Below, piece by piece: positions 25,689 to 35,812 of a DNA stretch of 64,000 bases (within the stretch, counting starts at the first letter, position 1; every line of letters begins with the position of its first letter). Where the stretch lies: the NCBI RefSeq assembly GCF_007954365.1, contig NZ_VOLO01000002.1, positions 496,001 through 560,000 of the forward strand, written 5' to 3'. The position numbers and the translations under genes are program-made. This stretch comes from Frigoribacterium sp. ACAM 257 (GTDB taxonomy: Bacteria > Actinomycetota > Actinomycetes > Actinomycetales > Microbacteriaceae). A model generated the notes under the pieces. It searched no databases, was not told where the DNA came from, and was given only the letters and a program-made list of their open reading frames with translations.

Positions 25689-27614
25689 ATGAACCGCCCT
25701 GTCACCGCCGTCTTCGCCGCGCTCGAGGCCCTGCTCGTCGTCGGCATCGGCGTCGGGCTGCCCGTCGTCGTCCTCAGCCTCCTCTGGGCGTTCCAGTACG
25801 GACTCCAGATCGACTGGATCGTCTTCTGGCGTGCCGCCGTCGACATCTGGCTCGTCGGGCACGGCGTCGACCTCGACCTGCAGCTGGGAGCGGCGACCGC
25901 CGCCGCCTCCGGCGTCCCGGGGGCCGAGGCCCCCTTCGCCGTGACGATCGCCGCGCTCGGCTTCTCGGTGCTGACCGTGCTGCTCGGCGTGCGCGCCGGT
26001 CGTGCCGTCGCCGAGACGGCGCACCGTGTCGTCGGGGTCCTCAGCACGATCGGCGTCTTCGCCCTGCTGAGCCTGCTGGTCACCGCCACCGCCCAGCACC
26101 CCCTGGCCTCGCCCGTTCTGTGGCAGGGGATCGTCCTGCCGACGCTCGTCTACGCCGTGCCTGTCGTCGCGATGGCCGAGATCACCCGGCGGCGTCGAGG
26201 CGAGCCTGCCGACCCCGTCACGGCGGCCCTGGTCGCGCTGATCGGCCGTGCACCCCGCACCGCACGCGTCGTCGCCGCCGCCGGACTCCGCATCGGCACC
26301 GCCAGCGCCGCCGCCGTGCTCGCCGTCTCGGGCGTCGTCGTCGCGGTGCTGACGCTCACCCACTACGGCGAGCTCATCACCCTCTACGAGGGCGCGCACG
26401 CCGGGCTGCTCGGTGGCGTCGCCCTCACCCTCGGCCAGCTCGCCCTGCTGCCCGACCTGGTCGTCTGGGCCGCCTCCTGGTTCGTCGGCCCCGGCTTCGC
26501 GCTCGGGACCGGATCCGGCGTCTCGCCGCTCGGGACCGCGGTGGGGCCGATGCCGGCCGTGCCCTTCCTCGGGGCGCTGCCGACCGCCTCCTCGTCGTTC
26601 GCCTTCGTCGGCCTCCTCGTGCCGGTGGTCGCCGCGTTCGTCGTGACCACCCTGCTGCGTCCGCGGATCGAGCGGCTGCTCGCCGAGACCGGCTCGGCCG
26701 ACGTGCTGCGCCGCGTCCTCGTCGGCGTCACGGGAGGCGTCGTCTCCGGCGTGCTGCTCGGCCTGCTCGCCTGGTCCGCCTCGGGAGCCGCCGGGCCCGG
26801 CCGGCTCGCCCACGTCGGGCCCGACCCGCTGCTCGTCGGCGCCTTCGCGGCGCTCGAGGTCGCCGTGCCCTCGGTGCTCGCGATGGTGGTCTCGCTGCGG
26901 AGCCTCCTCGGCCACGACGACGATGACGCGACGGCAGCCCCCGCAGGAGGCGCCCGTCCCGCCGACGACGTCGAGACGGGCCCGCAGCCGGTGCTGTCGG
27001 GCACGTCCTCGTGGTCGAGGTCGTCGACGGCTGCCGCGACGGCCGGCTCGTCGCCCGAGCGCGCGGCCGACGACAGGGCCAGCGTCGTCACCGGGCCGGC
27101 CACCGACCACGACGAGACGACCGACCTCGGCTCCGAGCCGCTCGTCGACGGGGGCACCGACGAGCGCGAGGGCGAGAGCGAGAGCGAGACCGGCAGCGTG
27201 GCCGGTCGGCGGCGGCGGCTGGCGGAGCGGCTCCGCCGACTCCGTCCGCATCGCAGCACGAGCGGAGCGGACGACGCAGACGACGCGGACGACGCGGACA
27301 GCGCGGACAGCACCGACGAGACGACAGGCGTGCACGACGTGCCGGCTGCCCGCCCGGACACCCGGGTGCCCGCGGTCGCCGAGGGCGCCACCGGCGAGAC
27401 CGCAGTCGTCGAGACGGGGCCGCGCGAGTCCCGCGACCGCGACCGCGACCGGGAACGCACACGCGAACGAGACCGTGCCCGCGAGCGCGAGGAGCACGAC
27501 GACGAGCGCGACGGCCCGGCCCCGTGGTGGCGACGACTCGGATCGACCGACGACACCCCCGCCCCGGGCCACGACGACGACGAGACGGAGCCGGTCCGCG
27601 GCCTCGACCGCTGA
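25689..27614 (+). CDS. DUF6350 family polytopic membrane protein
   Basis: A 641-residue protein. Residues 1-410 have about nine to ten helices with many Gly/Ala/Val, including [19 protein letters not shown] and [21 protein letters not shown], which fit the actinobacterial DUF6350 family often found between sucD and purN. The last 220 residues are predicted to be disordered and charged: Asp/Ala-rich repeats ([18 protein letters not shown]) followed by an Arg/Glu/Asp block ([20 protein letters not shown]). Function is not known; its fixed place next to purine and TCA genes is a feature of the lineage. The tail may tether a partner or simply be variable. Confidence 0.85.
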   Translation: MNRPVTAVFAALEALLVVGIGVGLPVVVLSLLWAFQYGLQIDWIVFWRAAVDIWLVGHGVDLDLQLGAATAAASGVPGAEAPFAVTIAALGFSVLTVLLGVRAGRAVAETAHRVVGVLSTIGVFALLSLLVTATAQHPLASPVLWQGIVLPTLVYAVPVVAMAEITRRRRGEPADPVTAALVALIGRAPRTARVVAAAGLRIGTASAAAVLAVSGVVVAVLTLTHYGELITLYEGAHAGLLGGVALTLGQLALLPDLVVWAASWFVGPGFALGTGSGVSPLGTAVGPMPAVPFLGALPTASSSFAFVGLLVPVVAAFVVTTLLRPRIERLLAETGSADVLRRVLVGVTGGVVSGVLLGLLAWSASGAAGPGRLAHVGPDPLLVGAFAALEVAVPSVLAMVVSLRSLLGHDDDDATAAPAGGARPADDVETGPQPVLSGTSSWSRSSTAAATAGSSPERAADDRASVVTGPATDHDETTDLGSEPLVDGGTDEREGESESETGSVAGRRRRLAERLRRLRPHRSTSGADDADDADDADSADSTDETTGVHDVPAARPDTRVPAVAEGATGETAVVETGPRESRDRDRDRERTRERDRAREREEHDDERDGPAPWWRRLGSTDDTPAPGHDDDETEPVRGLDR

Positions 27615-27674
27615 CCCGCGCCTCCTCGGCCAGGCGGACCCGGCCTCGGCTCCGGGAGCCGCCGCCTCGGCCAC

Positions 27675-27680
27675 TAGGCT
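27675..27680 (+). promoter_or_regulatory. -10 box (TAGGCT) for leaderless purN mRNA
   Basis: TAGGCT ends 6 nt before the GTG at 27687, with no ribosome binding site between. Confidence 0.55.
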
Positions 27681-27686
27681 TGCCGG

Positions 27687-28280
27687 GTGCTGAAGCTCGT
27701 GGTGCTCATCTCCGGTGGCGGCTCGAACCTGCGTGCCCTGCTCGAGGCCGCGCACCACGACAGCTACCCCGCCCGCGTCGTCGCCGTCGGCGCCGACCGA
27801 GAGGCCGACGGCCTCGAGCACGCCGAGCACTTCGGCGTGCCGACCTTCACCGTGCCGTTCTCGAGCTTCGACGACCGCGCCGCGTGGGGTGCCGAGCTGC
27901 TCACGCAGATCCGCCAGTGGCAGCCCGACCTCGTCGTGCTCAGCGGCTTCATGCGGCTGCTGCCCGTCGGGGTCGTCGACGCCCTCAGCCCGCACCTGAT
28001 CAACACGCACCCGGCGTTCCTGCCCGAGTTCCCGGGGGCGCACGGCGTGCGCGACGCGATCGCGGCCGGCGTCGACCAGACCGGGGCGAGCGTCATCGTC
28101 GTCGACGCCGGCGTCGACAGCGGCCCGATCCTGGCGCAGCGCCGCATCCCCGTCGTGCCCGGCGACGACGAGTCGTCGCTCCACGACCGCATCAAGATCG
28201 TCGAGCGCGAGCTGCTGGTGCAGACCGTGCGCGAGATCGCCGACGGAACGACCGACCTCGAGGAGACGAGACCCGCATGA
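27687..28280 (+). CDS. purN: Phosphoribosylglycinamide formyltransferase
   Basis: A 197-residue GAR transformylase that transfers a formyl group from 10-formyl-tetrahydrofolate to GAR in purine synthesis. The N-terminus has the phosphate loop [28 protein letters not shown] and [22 protein letters not shown] hold the catalytic Asn-His, and [18 protein letters not shown] the catalytic Asp. A -10 box ends 6 nt before its GTG. Its TGA overlaps the purH ATG (ATGA). Confidence 0.96.
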   Translation: MLKLVVLISGGGSNLRALLEAAHHDSYPARVVAVGADREADGLEHAEHFGVPTFTVPFSSFDDRAAWGAELLTQIRQWQPDLVVLSGFMRLLPVGVVDALSPHLINTHPAFLPEFPGAHGVRDAIAAGVDQTGASVIVVDAGVDSGPILAQRRIPVVPGDDESSLHDRIKIVERELLVQTVREIADGTTDLEETRPA

Positions 28281-29944
28281 GCGGCCACCAGATCGACCCC
28301 ACCCTCTACCGTGAGCGGGACGCCGTCCCCGTCCGGCGTGCGCTCATCAGCGTGAGCGACAAGACCGGACTGCTCGACCTGGCCGAGGCGCTCGCCGCCG
28401 CGGGCGTCGAGATCGTGTCGACCGGCTCGACCGCATCCACCATCCGCGACGCGGGCCACGACGTCACCGACGTGAGCGCCGTCACCGGGTTCCCCGAGTC
28501 GCTCGACGGCCGGGTCAAGACGCTGCACCCCGGCATCCACGCGGGCGTGCTCGCCGACCTGCGCCTCGAGTCGCACGAGCAGCAGCTCGCCGAGCTCGGC
28601 ATCGCGCCGTTCCAGCTCGTCGTCGTCAACCTCTACCCGTTCGTCGAGACGGTCGCCTCGGGTGCCGAGGCGCCGGCCGTGATCGAGAACATCGACATCG
28701 GCGGGCCGGCCCTCGTGCGCGCCGCCGCCAAGAACCACGCGAACGTGGCCATCGCCGTGTCGCCCGCCAGCTACGGGCAGATCGTGAAGTCGCTGACGCT
28801 CGGCGGCACCACCCTCGCCCAGCGGCAGCGCCTCGCCGGCGAGGCCTTCGCGCACACCGCCGCCTACGACACGGCCGTCGCCGCCTGGTTCGCCGAGAAC
28901 GTCGGGGCGCGGGCCGAGCACGAGGCCGGTGCCGGTGCCGACGCGGCGACCACAGCCGAGGAGGCGCGGGCCGGTTCGGCAGGGTTCGACGCCCCCCAGC
29001 ACGTCGTCCTCGAGGGCACGCGGCAGGCCACGCTCCGCTACGGCGAGAACTCGCACCAGCAGGCGGCGCTGTACGCGTCGCCCGAGGGCGCCGGCATCGC
29101 CCAGGCCGAGCAGCTGCACGGCAAGGAGATGTCGTACAACAACTACGTCGACGCCGACGCCGCCCTGCGCGCCGCCTACGACTTCGCCGAGCCGGCCGTC
29201 GCGATCATCAAGCACGCGAACCCCTGCGGCATCGCCGTGGCCTCGGCCGACGCCGTCGACGCGATCGCCGACGCGCACCGTCGCGCCCACGCCTGCGACC
29301 CCGTGTCGGCCTACGGCGGCGTCATCGCCGCGAACCGCCCTGTGACCCTGGCCATGGCCGAGACGGTGAAGGACATCTTCACCGAGGTCGTCATCGCGCC
29401 TGCCTTCGAGCCCGACGCGCTGGCCCTGCTGCAGACCAAGAAGAACATGCGGCTGCTCGTGCTGCCGGCCGACTTCGCCCGCCCGACCGTCGAGGCGCGA
29501 CAGATCTCGGGCGGCCTGCTCGTGCAGCAGGTCGACTCGTTCGACGGCTTCTCGTCGCAGGGCTGGACCCTCGCCGCGGGCGACGAGGTCGACGCCGCCA
29601 CGCGCGCCGACCTCGAGTTCGCCTGGCGGGCCTGCCGCTCGGTCAAGTCGAACGCGATCCTGCTGGCCGACGCGGGCGCCTCCGTGGGCGTGGGCATGGG
29701 CCAGGTCAACCGGGTCGACTCGTGCCAGCTGGCCGTGACGAGGGCGGGCGAGCGAGCCCGCGGCTCGGTCGCCGCCTCCGACGCGTTCTTCCCGTTCGCC
29801 GACGGCCTGCAGGTGCTGCTCGACGCGGGCGTGCGCGCGGTCGTCCAGCCCGGTGGGTCCATCCGCGACGACGAGGTCGTCGCGGCCGCCGCCGCAGCGG
29901 GCGTCACCATGTACTTCACCGGCGAGCGGCACTTCTTCCACTGA
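28277..29944 (+). CDS. purH: Bifunctional AICAR formyltransferase/IMP cyclohydrolase
   Basis: A 555-residue enzyme for the last two steps to IMP. The N-terminal cyclohydrolase (MGS-like) domain has [57 protein letters not shown] and LVVVNLYPF. The C-terminal transformylase has [39 protein letters not shown] and [10 protein letters not shown]. It ends in [10 protein letters not shown], as is typical. An Ala/Glu-rich insertion between domains (about 215-235) is a little longer than usual. Translation is coupled to purN, and a strong terminator follows. Confidence 0.97.
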   Translation: MSGHQIDPTLYRERDAVPVRRALISVSDKTGLLDLAEALAAAGVEIVSTGSTASTIRDAGHDVTDVSAVTGFPESLDGRVKTLHPGIHAGVLADLRLESHEQQLAELGIAPFQLVVVNLYPFVETVASGAEAPAVIENIDIGGPALVRAAAKNHANVAIAVSPASYGQIVKSLTLGGTTLAQRQRLAGEAFAHTAAYDTAVAAWFAENVGARAEHEAGAGADAATTAEEARAGSAGFDAPQHVVLEGTRQATLRYGENSHQQAALYASPEGAGIAQAEQLHGKEMSYNNYVDADAALRAAYDFAEPAVAIIKHANPCGIAVASADAVDAIADAHRRAHACDPVSAYGGVIAANRPVTLAMAETVKDIFTEVVIAPAFEPDALALLQTKKNMRLLVLPADFARPTVEARQISGGLLVQQVDSFDGFSSQGWTLAAGDEVDAATRADLEFAWRACRSVKSNAILLADAGASVGVGMGQVNRVDSCQLAVTRAGERARGSVAASDAFFPFADGLQVLLDAGVRAVVQPGGSIRDDEVVAAAAAAGVTMYFTGERHFFH

Positions 29945-29958
29945 GCCGTCGACCCCCT

Positions 29959-30001
29959 GACGACGAACGCCCCGGTCCGTGCGGCCGGGGCGTTCGTCGT
30001 C
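29959..30001 (+). terminator. Terminator after purH
   Basis: Perfect 17-base arms (29959-29975 and 29985-30001) around a 9-base loop start 15 bp after the purH stop. GC-rich, no U-tract, as is usual in actinobacteria. Confidence 0.85.
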
Positions 30002-30048
30002 GCCGCGCCCACGGCTGCACCTGTCGTGCAGGTTCTGCCACCTCGCCC

Positions 30049-30078
30049 TTGCGGCGGAGGTGTCAGCACACATATCCT
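30049..30078 (+). promoter_or_regulatory. Promoter upstream of the exporter operon
   Basis: TTGCGG (30049-30054) and TATCCT (30073-30078) are 18 bp apart, just after the purH terminator and 72 nt before the small ORF at 30150. Confidence 0.55.
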
Positions 30079-30149
30079 GAAAAGCTGCTCACAGCCGGTC
30101 GCTCGCGACCGACACGACGGACGAACGACGACCTGCACAGGAGGACACG

Positions 30150-30257
30150 ATGAACTCGACGCTGACCACGGTGGCCTCGGCCCCCGCCGGTGCCCTCGTG
30201 CCCGCCTCCCGCACCTCCGTCGCCGCCCGCCGGGCAGCCCGGATCCTCGTCGGCTAG
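30150..30257 (+). CDS. 35-codon ORF with strong ribosome binding site (leader peptide or small protein)
   Basis: This short ORF starts with ATG 5 nt after AGGAGGAC, the best ribosome binding site in the area, and ends with TAG. The product is a 35-residue Ala/Arg-rich peptide (starts MNSTLTTVASAPAG, ends RAARILVG) without known similarity. It lies between a good promoter and an ABC exporter operon that starts 180 nt later. It could be a regulatory leader peptide, for example one sensing ribosome-targeting drugs, or a real small protein. There is no recognisable attenuator fold after it, so its role is open. Confidence 0.5.
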   Translation: MNSTLTTVASAPAGALVPASRTSVAARRAARILVG

Positions 30258-30437
30258 GCCGAGCGGGACGCTGGCCGGGCTCGCCCCCGCACCGCACCTC
30301 CTCCACCCGAGCGCCTCGTGCGCTCCACATCAGGGTCGCCGCCGTGCCCTCCCCAGGGCACCGGGCCGCGACTCCCTCCCCAGCCGGTCGTCGCCGTGAC
30401 GGCACCGACGCTCCAGATCACGACACTTGGATCAGCC
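30258..30437 (+). other. Leader region between the small ORF and exporter operon
   Basis: This 180-bp stretch lacks a gene or a clear hairpin. With the small ORF and promoter it makes up the 436-bp gap after purH. Confidence 0.5.
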
Positions 30438-32270
30438 ATGTCCCCGAAGTCCACTCCGCCCCCGTCCGCGCCGCAGCGTCGCCCGTCGACGTTCCGTGCG
30501 CTGATGCGGCTCCGCCCCTACGCGAAGCCGGCCATCCCGCGCATCGTGCTCGGCGCCGTCGCCGCGCTCGCCGCCGCCGTCGTCGCCCTGCTCATCCCCG
30601 CCGTGCTCCAGCTGCTGGTCGACGGTCCGCTGTCGAGCGGCGACCGTGCCCAGGTGTGGCCCGCATTCGCCGTCGTCCTCGGGCTCGGCATCGTCGAGGC
30701 CGTCATGATCGGCCTCCGTCGACGGCTCGTCCTCACGCCCAGCACCCATGTCGAGGCGTCGATGCGCAACTCGCTCTACGCGAAGCTGCAGGACCTGCCG
30801 GTGGCGTTCCACGACCGGTGGCAGAGCGGCCAGCTGCTCAGCCGGTCGGTCAGCGACCTCTCGCTGATCCGGCGCTGGCTCGCCTTCGGCGTCGTGCTGC
30901 TCGTCGTCAACGTGCTGACGATCATCGTCGGCTTCGCCGTGCTGTTCTTCTACAGCTGGGTGCTGGCGATCCTCTTCATGGTCGCGTCGATGCCGGTGTT
31001 CTTCGTCAGCTTCGCGTTCGAGAAGCGCTACTCGATCGTCGCGCGGCGCAGCCAGGACCAGGTCGGCGACCTCGCGACCAGCGTCGAGCAGAGCGTGCAC
31101 GGCATCCGGGTGCTCAAGGCCTTCGGCCGCGGCAAGCACTCGCTCGACGAGTTCGCCAAGCAGGCCGACGACCTGCGCGGCACCGAGATCGAGAAGGCCC
31201 AGGCGATCAGCCGACTGTGGCTGTGGCTGCTGCTCGTGCCCGACGTCGCCTTCGCCCTCTGCCTGCTCGGCGGCATCTGGCTGGCTGCCGACGGTCAGCT
31301 GACCGTCGGGCAGCTGTTCGCGTTCTTCGCGACGGCCACCGTGCTGCGGTGGCCCGTCGAGTCGATCGGGTTCCTGCTCTCGATGACCTTCGACACCCGC
31401 ACGGCGGCCGACCGGTTCTTCGAGGTGCTCGACAGCGAGAACGCGATCACCGACCCTGCCGAGCCGGTCACGATCGAGGCGCCGGAGGGGCGGCTCGAGT
31501 TCGCCGACGCTCACTTCCGCTACCAGGACAGCCCGGCCCAGTACACGGACCTCGTCAACGGCGTCGACCTCGTCGTCGAGCCGGGCGAGACCATGGCCCT
31601 CGTGGGGCTCACGGGCTCGGGCAAGACGACGCTGCTCGCGCTCGTCTCGCGGCTCTACGACGTCACGGGCGGCAGCGTCCGGATCGACGGCGTCGACGTG
31701 CGCGACCTGTCCCGGCAAGAGCTGCGCCGACTGGTCGGCATGGCGTTCGAGGACGCGACGCTGTTCAGCGCCTCCGTCCGCGACAACGTGCTGCTCGGTC
31801 GTCCTGACCTCGCCGACGACCCCGCGGAAGCCGAGCGCGTCCTGCGCGAGGCCCTCGACATCGCCCAGGCCGACTTCGTCGAGCGTCTGCCCGAGGGCGT
31901 CGACACCCGTGTCGGCGAAGAGGGCCTCAGCCTGTCGGGCGGGCAGCGACAGCGACTCGCCCTCGCCCGCGCCGTCGCGGCGCGCCCCGCGATCCTCGTG
32001 CTCGACGACCCGCTGTCGGCGCTCGACGTCGACACCGAGGCGCGGGTCGAGGCCGGCCTCCGTCGCGTGCTCGCGTCGACCACCTCGCTGATCGTCGCCC
32101 ACCGTCCCTCGACGGTCACCCTCGCCGACCGCGTCGCCCTGCTCGAGAACGGCAGGGTCACCGCGGTCGGCACCCACTCCGACCTGCTCGCCACGAACGA
32201 GCACTACCGCTGGGTGATCTCGTCCCTCGACGACGACACCACGCCCGCCCGAGAGGAGGTGCCGGCATGA
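30438..32270 (+). CDS. ABC exporter half-transporter, degenerate-site subunit
   Basis: A 610-residue half-transporter: six helices (about 30-310), then a nucleotide-binding domain with Walker [10 protein letters not shown], signature [16 protein letters not shown], Walker [13 protein letters not shown] and switch VAHRPSTV. The catalytic Glu after Walker B is Asp, the mark of the degenerate site in heterodimeric exporters of the BmrCD/TM287-288 type. The partner follows with an ATGA overlap and has the converse features. Substrate unknown; drugs, lipids or peptides are typical for the class. Confidence 0.93.
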   Translation: MSPKSTPPPSAPQRRPSTFRALMRLRPYAKPAIPRIVLGAVAALAAAVVALLIPAVLQLLVDGPLSSGDRAQVWPAFAVVLGLGIVEAVMIGLRRRLVLTPSTHVEASMRNSLYAKLQDLPVAFHDRWQSGQLLSRSVSDLSLIRRWLAFGVVLLVVNVLTIIVGFAVLFFYSWVLAILFMVASMPVFFVSFAFEKRYSIVARRSQDQVGDLATSVEQSVHGIRVLKAFGRGKHSLDEFAKQADDLRGTEIEKAQAISRLWLWLLLVPDVAFALCLLGGIWLAADGQLTVGQLFAFFATATVLRWPVESIGFLLSMTFDTRTAADRFFEVLDSENAITDPAEPVTIEAPEGRLEFADAHFRYQDSPAQYTDLVNGVDLVVEPGETMALVGLTGSGKTTLLALVSRLYDVTGGSVRIDGVDVRDLSRQELRRLVGMAFEDATLFSASVRDNVLLGRPDLADDPAEAERVLREALDIAQADFVERLPEGVDTRVGEEGLSLSGGQRQRLALARAVAARPAILVLDDPLSALDVDTEARVEAGLRRVLASTTSLIVAHRPSTVTLADRVALLENGRVTAVGTHSDLLATNEHYRWVISSLDDDTTPAREEVPA

Positions 32271-34234
32271 CCGAGCAGACGACGCACGACCAGGCCACGC
32301 GCCGCACCGATGACACGCCCGACGGCGCGGTCCGTGACGATCGTCTGGTCGACGGCACCGGGGGCGGCCCCGCCCACGAGGCCCTCGACGGCCGCACCCC
32401 GGCCGAGAAGCGGGCCGAGCAGGGCTCGACGACCCAGGGCGTCCGGGGCGAGGAGCGCGACGACTTCACCAAGGCGGAGAGCAAGCGGCTCCGTCGTCGT
32501 TCGCTGCGCCTCCTCGGCTCGCTGATCCGGCCGCTGCGCTGGCGGCTGGCGCTGATGGCGGTCGTCGTCATCGTCAGCACCGCCTCCCAGGTGGCCGGCC
32601 CCGCCCTGATCGCGTTCGGCATCGACACGGCGCTGCCGGCGCTGATGGACCGACAGGACTGGGCGCCGGCGATCCTCGTGGTCGTCGTCTACCTCGTCAC
32701 GGGCGTGCTCGGCGCCGTGCTGATGGCGCAGTACACGGTGCTGTCGGCACGGATCAGCCAGGCGATCCTGTTCGACCTGCGCAAGCGCCTGTTCCTGCAC
32801 ACGCAGCGGCTCAGCCTCGAGTTCCACGAGACGTACACGTCGGGCCGCATCATCTCTCGGCAGACGAGCGACCTCGACTCGATCCGCGAGCTGCTCGACT
32901 CGGGCATCAACCAGCTCGTCTCCGGCCTGCTCTACATGGGGTTCACCGCGATCGCGCTCGTCAGCCTCGACGCGCCGAGCGGGCTCGTGCTCGCCGTCGC
33001 GCTCGTCCCGCTCGTGCTCCTGACGCGGTGGTTCCAGGTGCGGTCGCAGAAGCTGTTCCGTGCGACGCGCGTCGCCAGCGCGCGGGTGATCGTGCACTTC
33101 GTCGAGACGATGACGGGCATGCGGGCGGTGCAGGCGTTCCGCAAGGAGGCGCGCAACGAGAAGGAGTACGCGGGCTACGTCGAGGAGTACCGCCAGGCCA
33201 ACTCGAAAGTGTTCACGCTCTTCGGCACGTTCGACCCGGGCCTGGTGCTGATCGGCAACGCCACCCTCGCGGCCGTCGTGCTCTTCGGCGGGTTCCGCGT
33301 GATCGACGGCTCGCTCGAGATCGGCGCCCTGCTCGCGGCGGCGCTGTACGCGAAGCGCTTCTTCGACCCCGCAGAGGAGATGGCCATGTTCTACAACGGC
33401 TACCAGTCCGCCTCGGCGGCGCTCGAGAAGATCTCCGGCGTCCTCGAGGAGGAGCCGAGCGTGCCCGACCCCGAGTCGCCCGTCGACCTGCGGCACGCGA
33501 AGGGCGCCGTCGTGTTCGACGACGTCGAGTTCGCGTACTCGGCCGACACGGTCGTGCTGCCCGAGTTCGACCTCGACGTGCCCGCGGGGCAGACCATCGC
33601 GCTGGTCGGCTCGACCGGCGCCGGCAAGTCGACGCTCGCCAAGCTGATGTCGCGGTTCTACGACCCGACCCGAGGTCGAGTGACGCTCGACGGCGTCGAC
33701 CTGCGCGACCTGCACCCGAAGGACCTGCGGCGGGCCATCGTCATGGTCACGCAGGAGGCGTACCTCTTCTCCGGCTCGGTGGCGGACAACATCTCGCTCG
33801 GCAAGCCGGACGCGACCCGCGACGAGATCGAGCGCGCCGCCCGGGCGGTCGGCGCCCACGAGTTCATCGTGGCGCTGCCCGACGGCTACGACACCGACGT
33901 GAACAAGCGCGGCGGGCGCGTCTCGGCCGGGCAGCGCCAGCTGCTGTCGTTCGCGCGGGCGTTCATCGCCGACCCGGCGGTGCTCATCCTCGACGAGGCG
34001 ACCGCGTCGCTCGACATCCCTTCCGAGCGCATGGTGCAGGAGGCGCTGCAGACCCTGCTCGCGGACCGCACCGCGGTGATCATCGCGCACCGCCTGTCGA
34101 CGGTGGCGATCGCCGACCGGGTGCTCGTCATGGAGCACGGGCGCGTCGTCGAGGACGGCACGCCCGCCGACCTCATCGCCGGGACCGGGCGCTTCGCGCA
34201 GCTGCACGCGGCCTGGCGCGATTCCCTCGTGTAG
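32267..34234 (+). CDS. ABC exporter half-transporter, catalytic subunit
   Basis: A 655-residue partner of the upstream gene. It has an N-terminal cytoplasmic tail of about 75 residues, then six helices, then a nucleotide-binding domain with Walker [10 protein letters not shown], Walker [13 protein letters not shown] with the catalytic Glu, and the switch IIAHRLSTV. The signature motif is VSAGQ instead of LSGGQ. In a heterodimer this pairs with the other subunit's weak Walker B to form the degenerate site, while its Walker B pairs with the other's LSGGQ to form the working site. The pair is thus complementary. Confidence 0.93.
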   Translation: MTEQTTHDQATRRTDDTPDGAVRDDRLVDGTGGGPAHEALDGRTPAEKRAEQGSTTQGVRGEERDDFTKAESKRLRRRSLRLLGSLIRPLRWRLALMAVVVIVSTASQVAGPALIAFGIDTALPALMDRQDWAPAILVVVVYLVTGVLGAVLMAQYTVLSARISQAILFDLRKRLFLHTQRLSLEFHETYTSGRIISRQTSDLDSIRELLDSGINQLVSGLLYMGFTAIALVSLDAPSGLVLAVALVPLVLLTRWFQVRSQKLFRATRVASARVIVHFVETMTGMRAVQAFRKEARNEKEYAGYVEEYRQANSKVFTLFGTFDPGLVLIGNATLAAVVLFGGFRVIDGSLEIGALLAAALYAKRFFDPAEEMAMFYNGYQSASAALEKISGVLEEEPSVPDPESPVDLRHAKGAVVFDDVEFAYSADTVVLPEFDLDVPAGQTIALVGSTGAGKSTLAKLMSRFYDPTRGRVTLDGVDLRDLHPKDLRRAIVMVTQEAYLFSGSVADNISLGKPDATRDEIERAARAVGAHEFIVALPDGYDTDVNKRGGRVSAGQRQLLSFARAFIADPAVLILDEATASLDIPSERMVQEALQTLLADRTAVIIAHRLSTVAIADRVLVMEHGRVVEDGTPADLIAGTGRFAQLHAAWRDSLV

Positions 34235-34261
34235 TCGTCGTCGCCGCCGCCGCCTCCTCCG

Positions 34262-34370
34262 CCTCCTCATTCAGGAAGATCGGTCCTGCGTCGTGCAGCG
34301 GGGGGAGCCGCACTCCTGAACTGTGCACGGTTCAGGAGGCGGCCCGCGCCTCTTCCTGAATTGTGAGAGG
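34262..34370. repeat. Dispersed palindromic intergenic element (family R), copy 1
   Basis: One of four related elements in the window. It begins with CCTCCTCATTCAGGAAG, contains a core palindrome at 34314-34337 (arms TCCTGAAC and GTTCAGGA around GTGCAC), and ends with CTTCCTGAATTGTGAG, an inverted copy of the beginning. It lies 28 bp after the ABC exporter stop codon, between that gene and the convergent lipoprotein gene. No ORF. Function unknown; it may fold into a multi-stem RNA or be a small mobile palindrome. Confidence 0.75.
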
Positions 34371-34418
34371 CCGCGAGGCCGCGAGGCCGCGAGGCCGAGA
34401 GCCCGAGAGGCCGCGAGG
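34368..34418. repeat. Octamer array (GGCCGCGA)
   Basis: About five imperfect copies of an 8-base unit (GGCCGCGA) directly follow element R copy 1 before the end of the lipoprotein gene. Confidence 0.6.
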
Positions 34419-34432
34419 TGCAGCGGCGAGTC

Positions 34433-34858
34433 TCAGCCGCGCCAGGCCCAGATGGTGCCGTCGTCCGCGACCACGGTCCAGTCTCCGCAGCTCCAGCCGG
34501 CTGTCGGCCTCGACTCGGGCAGCCACTCCGGCGACAGCGGCGGGGCGGCGGTCACCGGCTCGAGGACAGCGCAGCCCGTGGTGTCGGCGAGGGAGGCGGC
34601 GCTGTGGAACGTGAGGACCGCCTCCTCTGGGACCTCGCGACGGGCGACCGCCCTGATGTCCACCGCGTCGGAGGGCACCCACGCGTCCAGCACGAACGAG
34701 CGCGTGCCTGCCTTCGGCGCGTCGCCGTAACGGTCGAACTCCCACGACTTCTCGTCAGAGCCGAGCCCGCCGAGGCCCAGGGCAGAGCAAGAGGAGACGG
34801 TGACGCCGACGACAGCAGCGACGGCGACGGCGGCGGCGAGACGGGTGAGTGAGGGCAT
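34433..34858 (-). CDS. Hypothetical lipoprotein
   Basis: A 141-residue protein with a lipoprotein signal: MPSLTRLAAAVAVAAVVGVTV then VSSCSAL, where the cysteine would be lipidated and the protein anchored to the outer face of the membrane. The mature part has four or so strands and two more cysteines (TTGCAVLEP and WSCGDWTV) that could form a disulfide. I recognise no family. The ATG at 34858 gives the proper signal peptide; an upstream open stretch (to 35029) does not. A weak ribosome binding site is seen. Confidence 0.75.
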   Translation of the reverse strand: MPSLTRLAAAVAVAAVVGVTVSSCSALGLGGLGSDEKSWEFDRYGDAPKAGTRSFVLDAWVPSDAVDIRAVARREVPEEAVLTFHSAASLADTTGCAVLEPVTAAPPLSPEWLPESRPTAGWSCGDWTVVADDGTIWAWRG

Positions 34859-34892
34859 GGTCCGATCGAAGCGCCCCGTCGGGCCGTACGCG

Positions 34893-35276
34893 TCAGCCGA
34901 AGGTGCCGCCCGGCTCGTCCGACAGGCTGATGTCGGGCCACCAGGAGGCGCGCTCGAGGTCGACCCTGACGGTGCCGGTCCGCGACCACCGCAGTGGGGT
35001 CCCCTCGGCGCGCCAGTGCTCGAGCGCACGCGGGCCGTGCCCCTCGGGGGCGTGCCCCGACGCCCGGACGACCCGCCACCACGGCAGCTCGGAGCCGGCG
35101 TGCGCCATCACCTTGCCGACGCCGCGCGACGATCGAGACCCGACCGCCGCCGCGACCGATCCGTACGACATGACCCGCCCCTCCGGCACGGACTCGACGA
35201 CCGAGACGACGCGTGAGGTGAAGTCGTCGGCGGACGAGGCCGGGCTAGGGGAGGCCGGGACCGTGTCGTCCGTCAC
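34893..35276 (-). CDS. Alkyltransferase-like (ATL) DNA base-flipping protein
   Basis: A 127-residue protein of the MGMT family DNA-binding domain: VPEGRVMSYGSVAAAVG, then SRGVGKVMAHAG and LPWWRVVRASG. In true O6-alkylguanine transferases the last motif is PCHRV with the acceptor Cys; here it is PWWRV, so the protein cannot accept alkyl groups. Such ATL proteins bind O6-alkylguanine and hand the lesion to nucleotide excision repair. The GTG start overlaps the stop of the GNAT gene (GTGA), so both are co-translated. Confidence 0.9.
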   Translation of the reverse strand: MTDDTVPASPSPASSADDFTSRVVSVVESVPEGRVMSYGSVAAAVGSRSSRGVGKVMAHAGSELPWWRVVRASGHAPEGHGPRALEHWRAEGTPLRWSRTGTVRVDLERASWWPDISLSDEPGGTFG

Positions 35277-35746
35277 TCTGCCTGCGGCGTCGGACTGATG
35301 GTCAGCGCCGCGAGGTGCTCGCCGTACGGCGTCTCGCCGACGACCTCGAAGCCGATGTGGGCGAAGAAGCGCTCGGGCCCGTCGTCGCCCGGCTCGTAGA
35401 TGACGGTGAGCGTGTCGAAGCCCCGGCTGCGCGCCTCGCCCGCGAGGGCGTGGATCGCGAAGCGCCCGACGCCCCGGCCCTGGTGCTCGGCGGAGACGTT
35501 GACCCGCCAGATGCAGCTGCGCAGGGATTCGTCGTCGGCGTCCGCGTCGAAGTTGCCCATGATGAAGCCGACGACCTTGTCGCCGTCGAGCACGACGCGG
35601 GGCCAGGCCGTGGTCGGGTTGACGTACGCCTCGGCGATCGAGTGCGAGACCGGCGCCACGTACTGTTCTTGGCCCGGCTTGAGCGTCAGGTTGTTGGCCG
35701 CCACGACGGTGGCGGCGGACAGTGTCTCGAGGCGCAGGTCCGACAT
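35273..35746 (-). CDS. GNAT family N-acetyltransferase
   Basis: A 157-residue acetyltransferase with the acetyl-CoA motif SAEHQGRGVGRFAIHAL, an upstream strand VVGFIMGNFDADADD, and ERFFAHIGFEVVGETPYGEHLAAL. The general shape is like diamine or spermidine N-acetyltransferases, though the substrate is not certain. I chose ATG 35746 because TACCCT ends 6 nt upstream (leaderless pattern); an in-frame ATG at 35767 would place the -10 box inside the gene. Confidence 0.88.
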   Translation of the reverse strand: MSDLRLETLSAATVVAANNLTLKPGQEQYVAPVSHSIAEAYVNPTTAWPRVVLDGDKVVGFIMGNFDADADDESLRSCIWRVNVSAEHQGRGVGRFAIHALAGEARSRGFDTLTVIYEPGDDGPERFFAHIGFEVVGETPYGEHLAALTISPTPQAE

Positions 35747-35752
35747 GGCCTC

Positions 35753-35758
35753 AGGGTA
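35753..35758 (-). promoter_or_regulatory. -10 box (TACCCT) for leaderless GNAT-ATL mRNA
   Basis: TACCCT on the minus strand ends 6 nt before the ATG at 35746, with no ribosome binding site between. Confidence 0.5.
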
Positions 35759-35812
35759 ACGGCGCACCCCCGCTCGGCACCACCGTCGACAGGAGGATGT
35801 GGACCACCGGCC

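Noticed and set aside
30258-30437. Riboswitch or attenuator before the exporter
   Set aside because: No conserved aptamer pattern and no clear alternative hairpins are seen; only the short ORF is supported.
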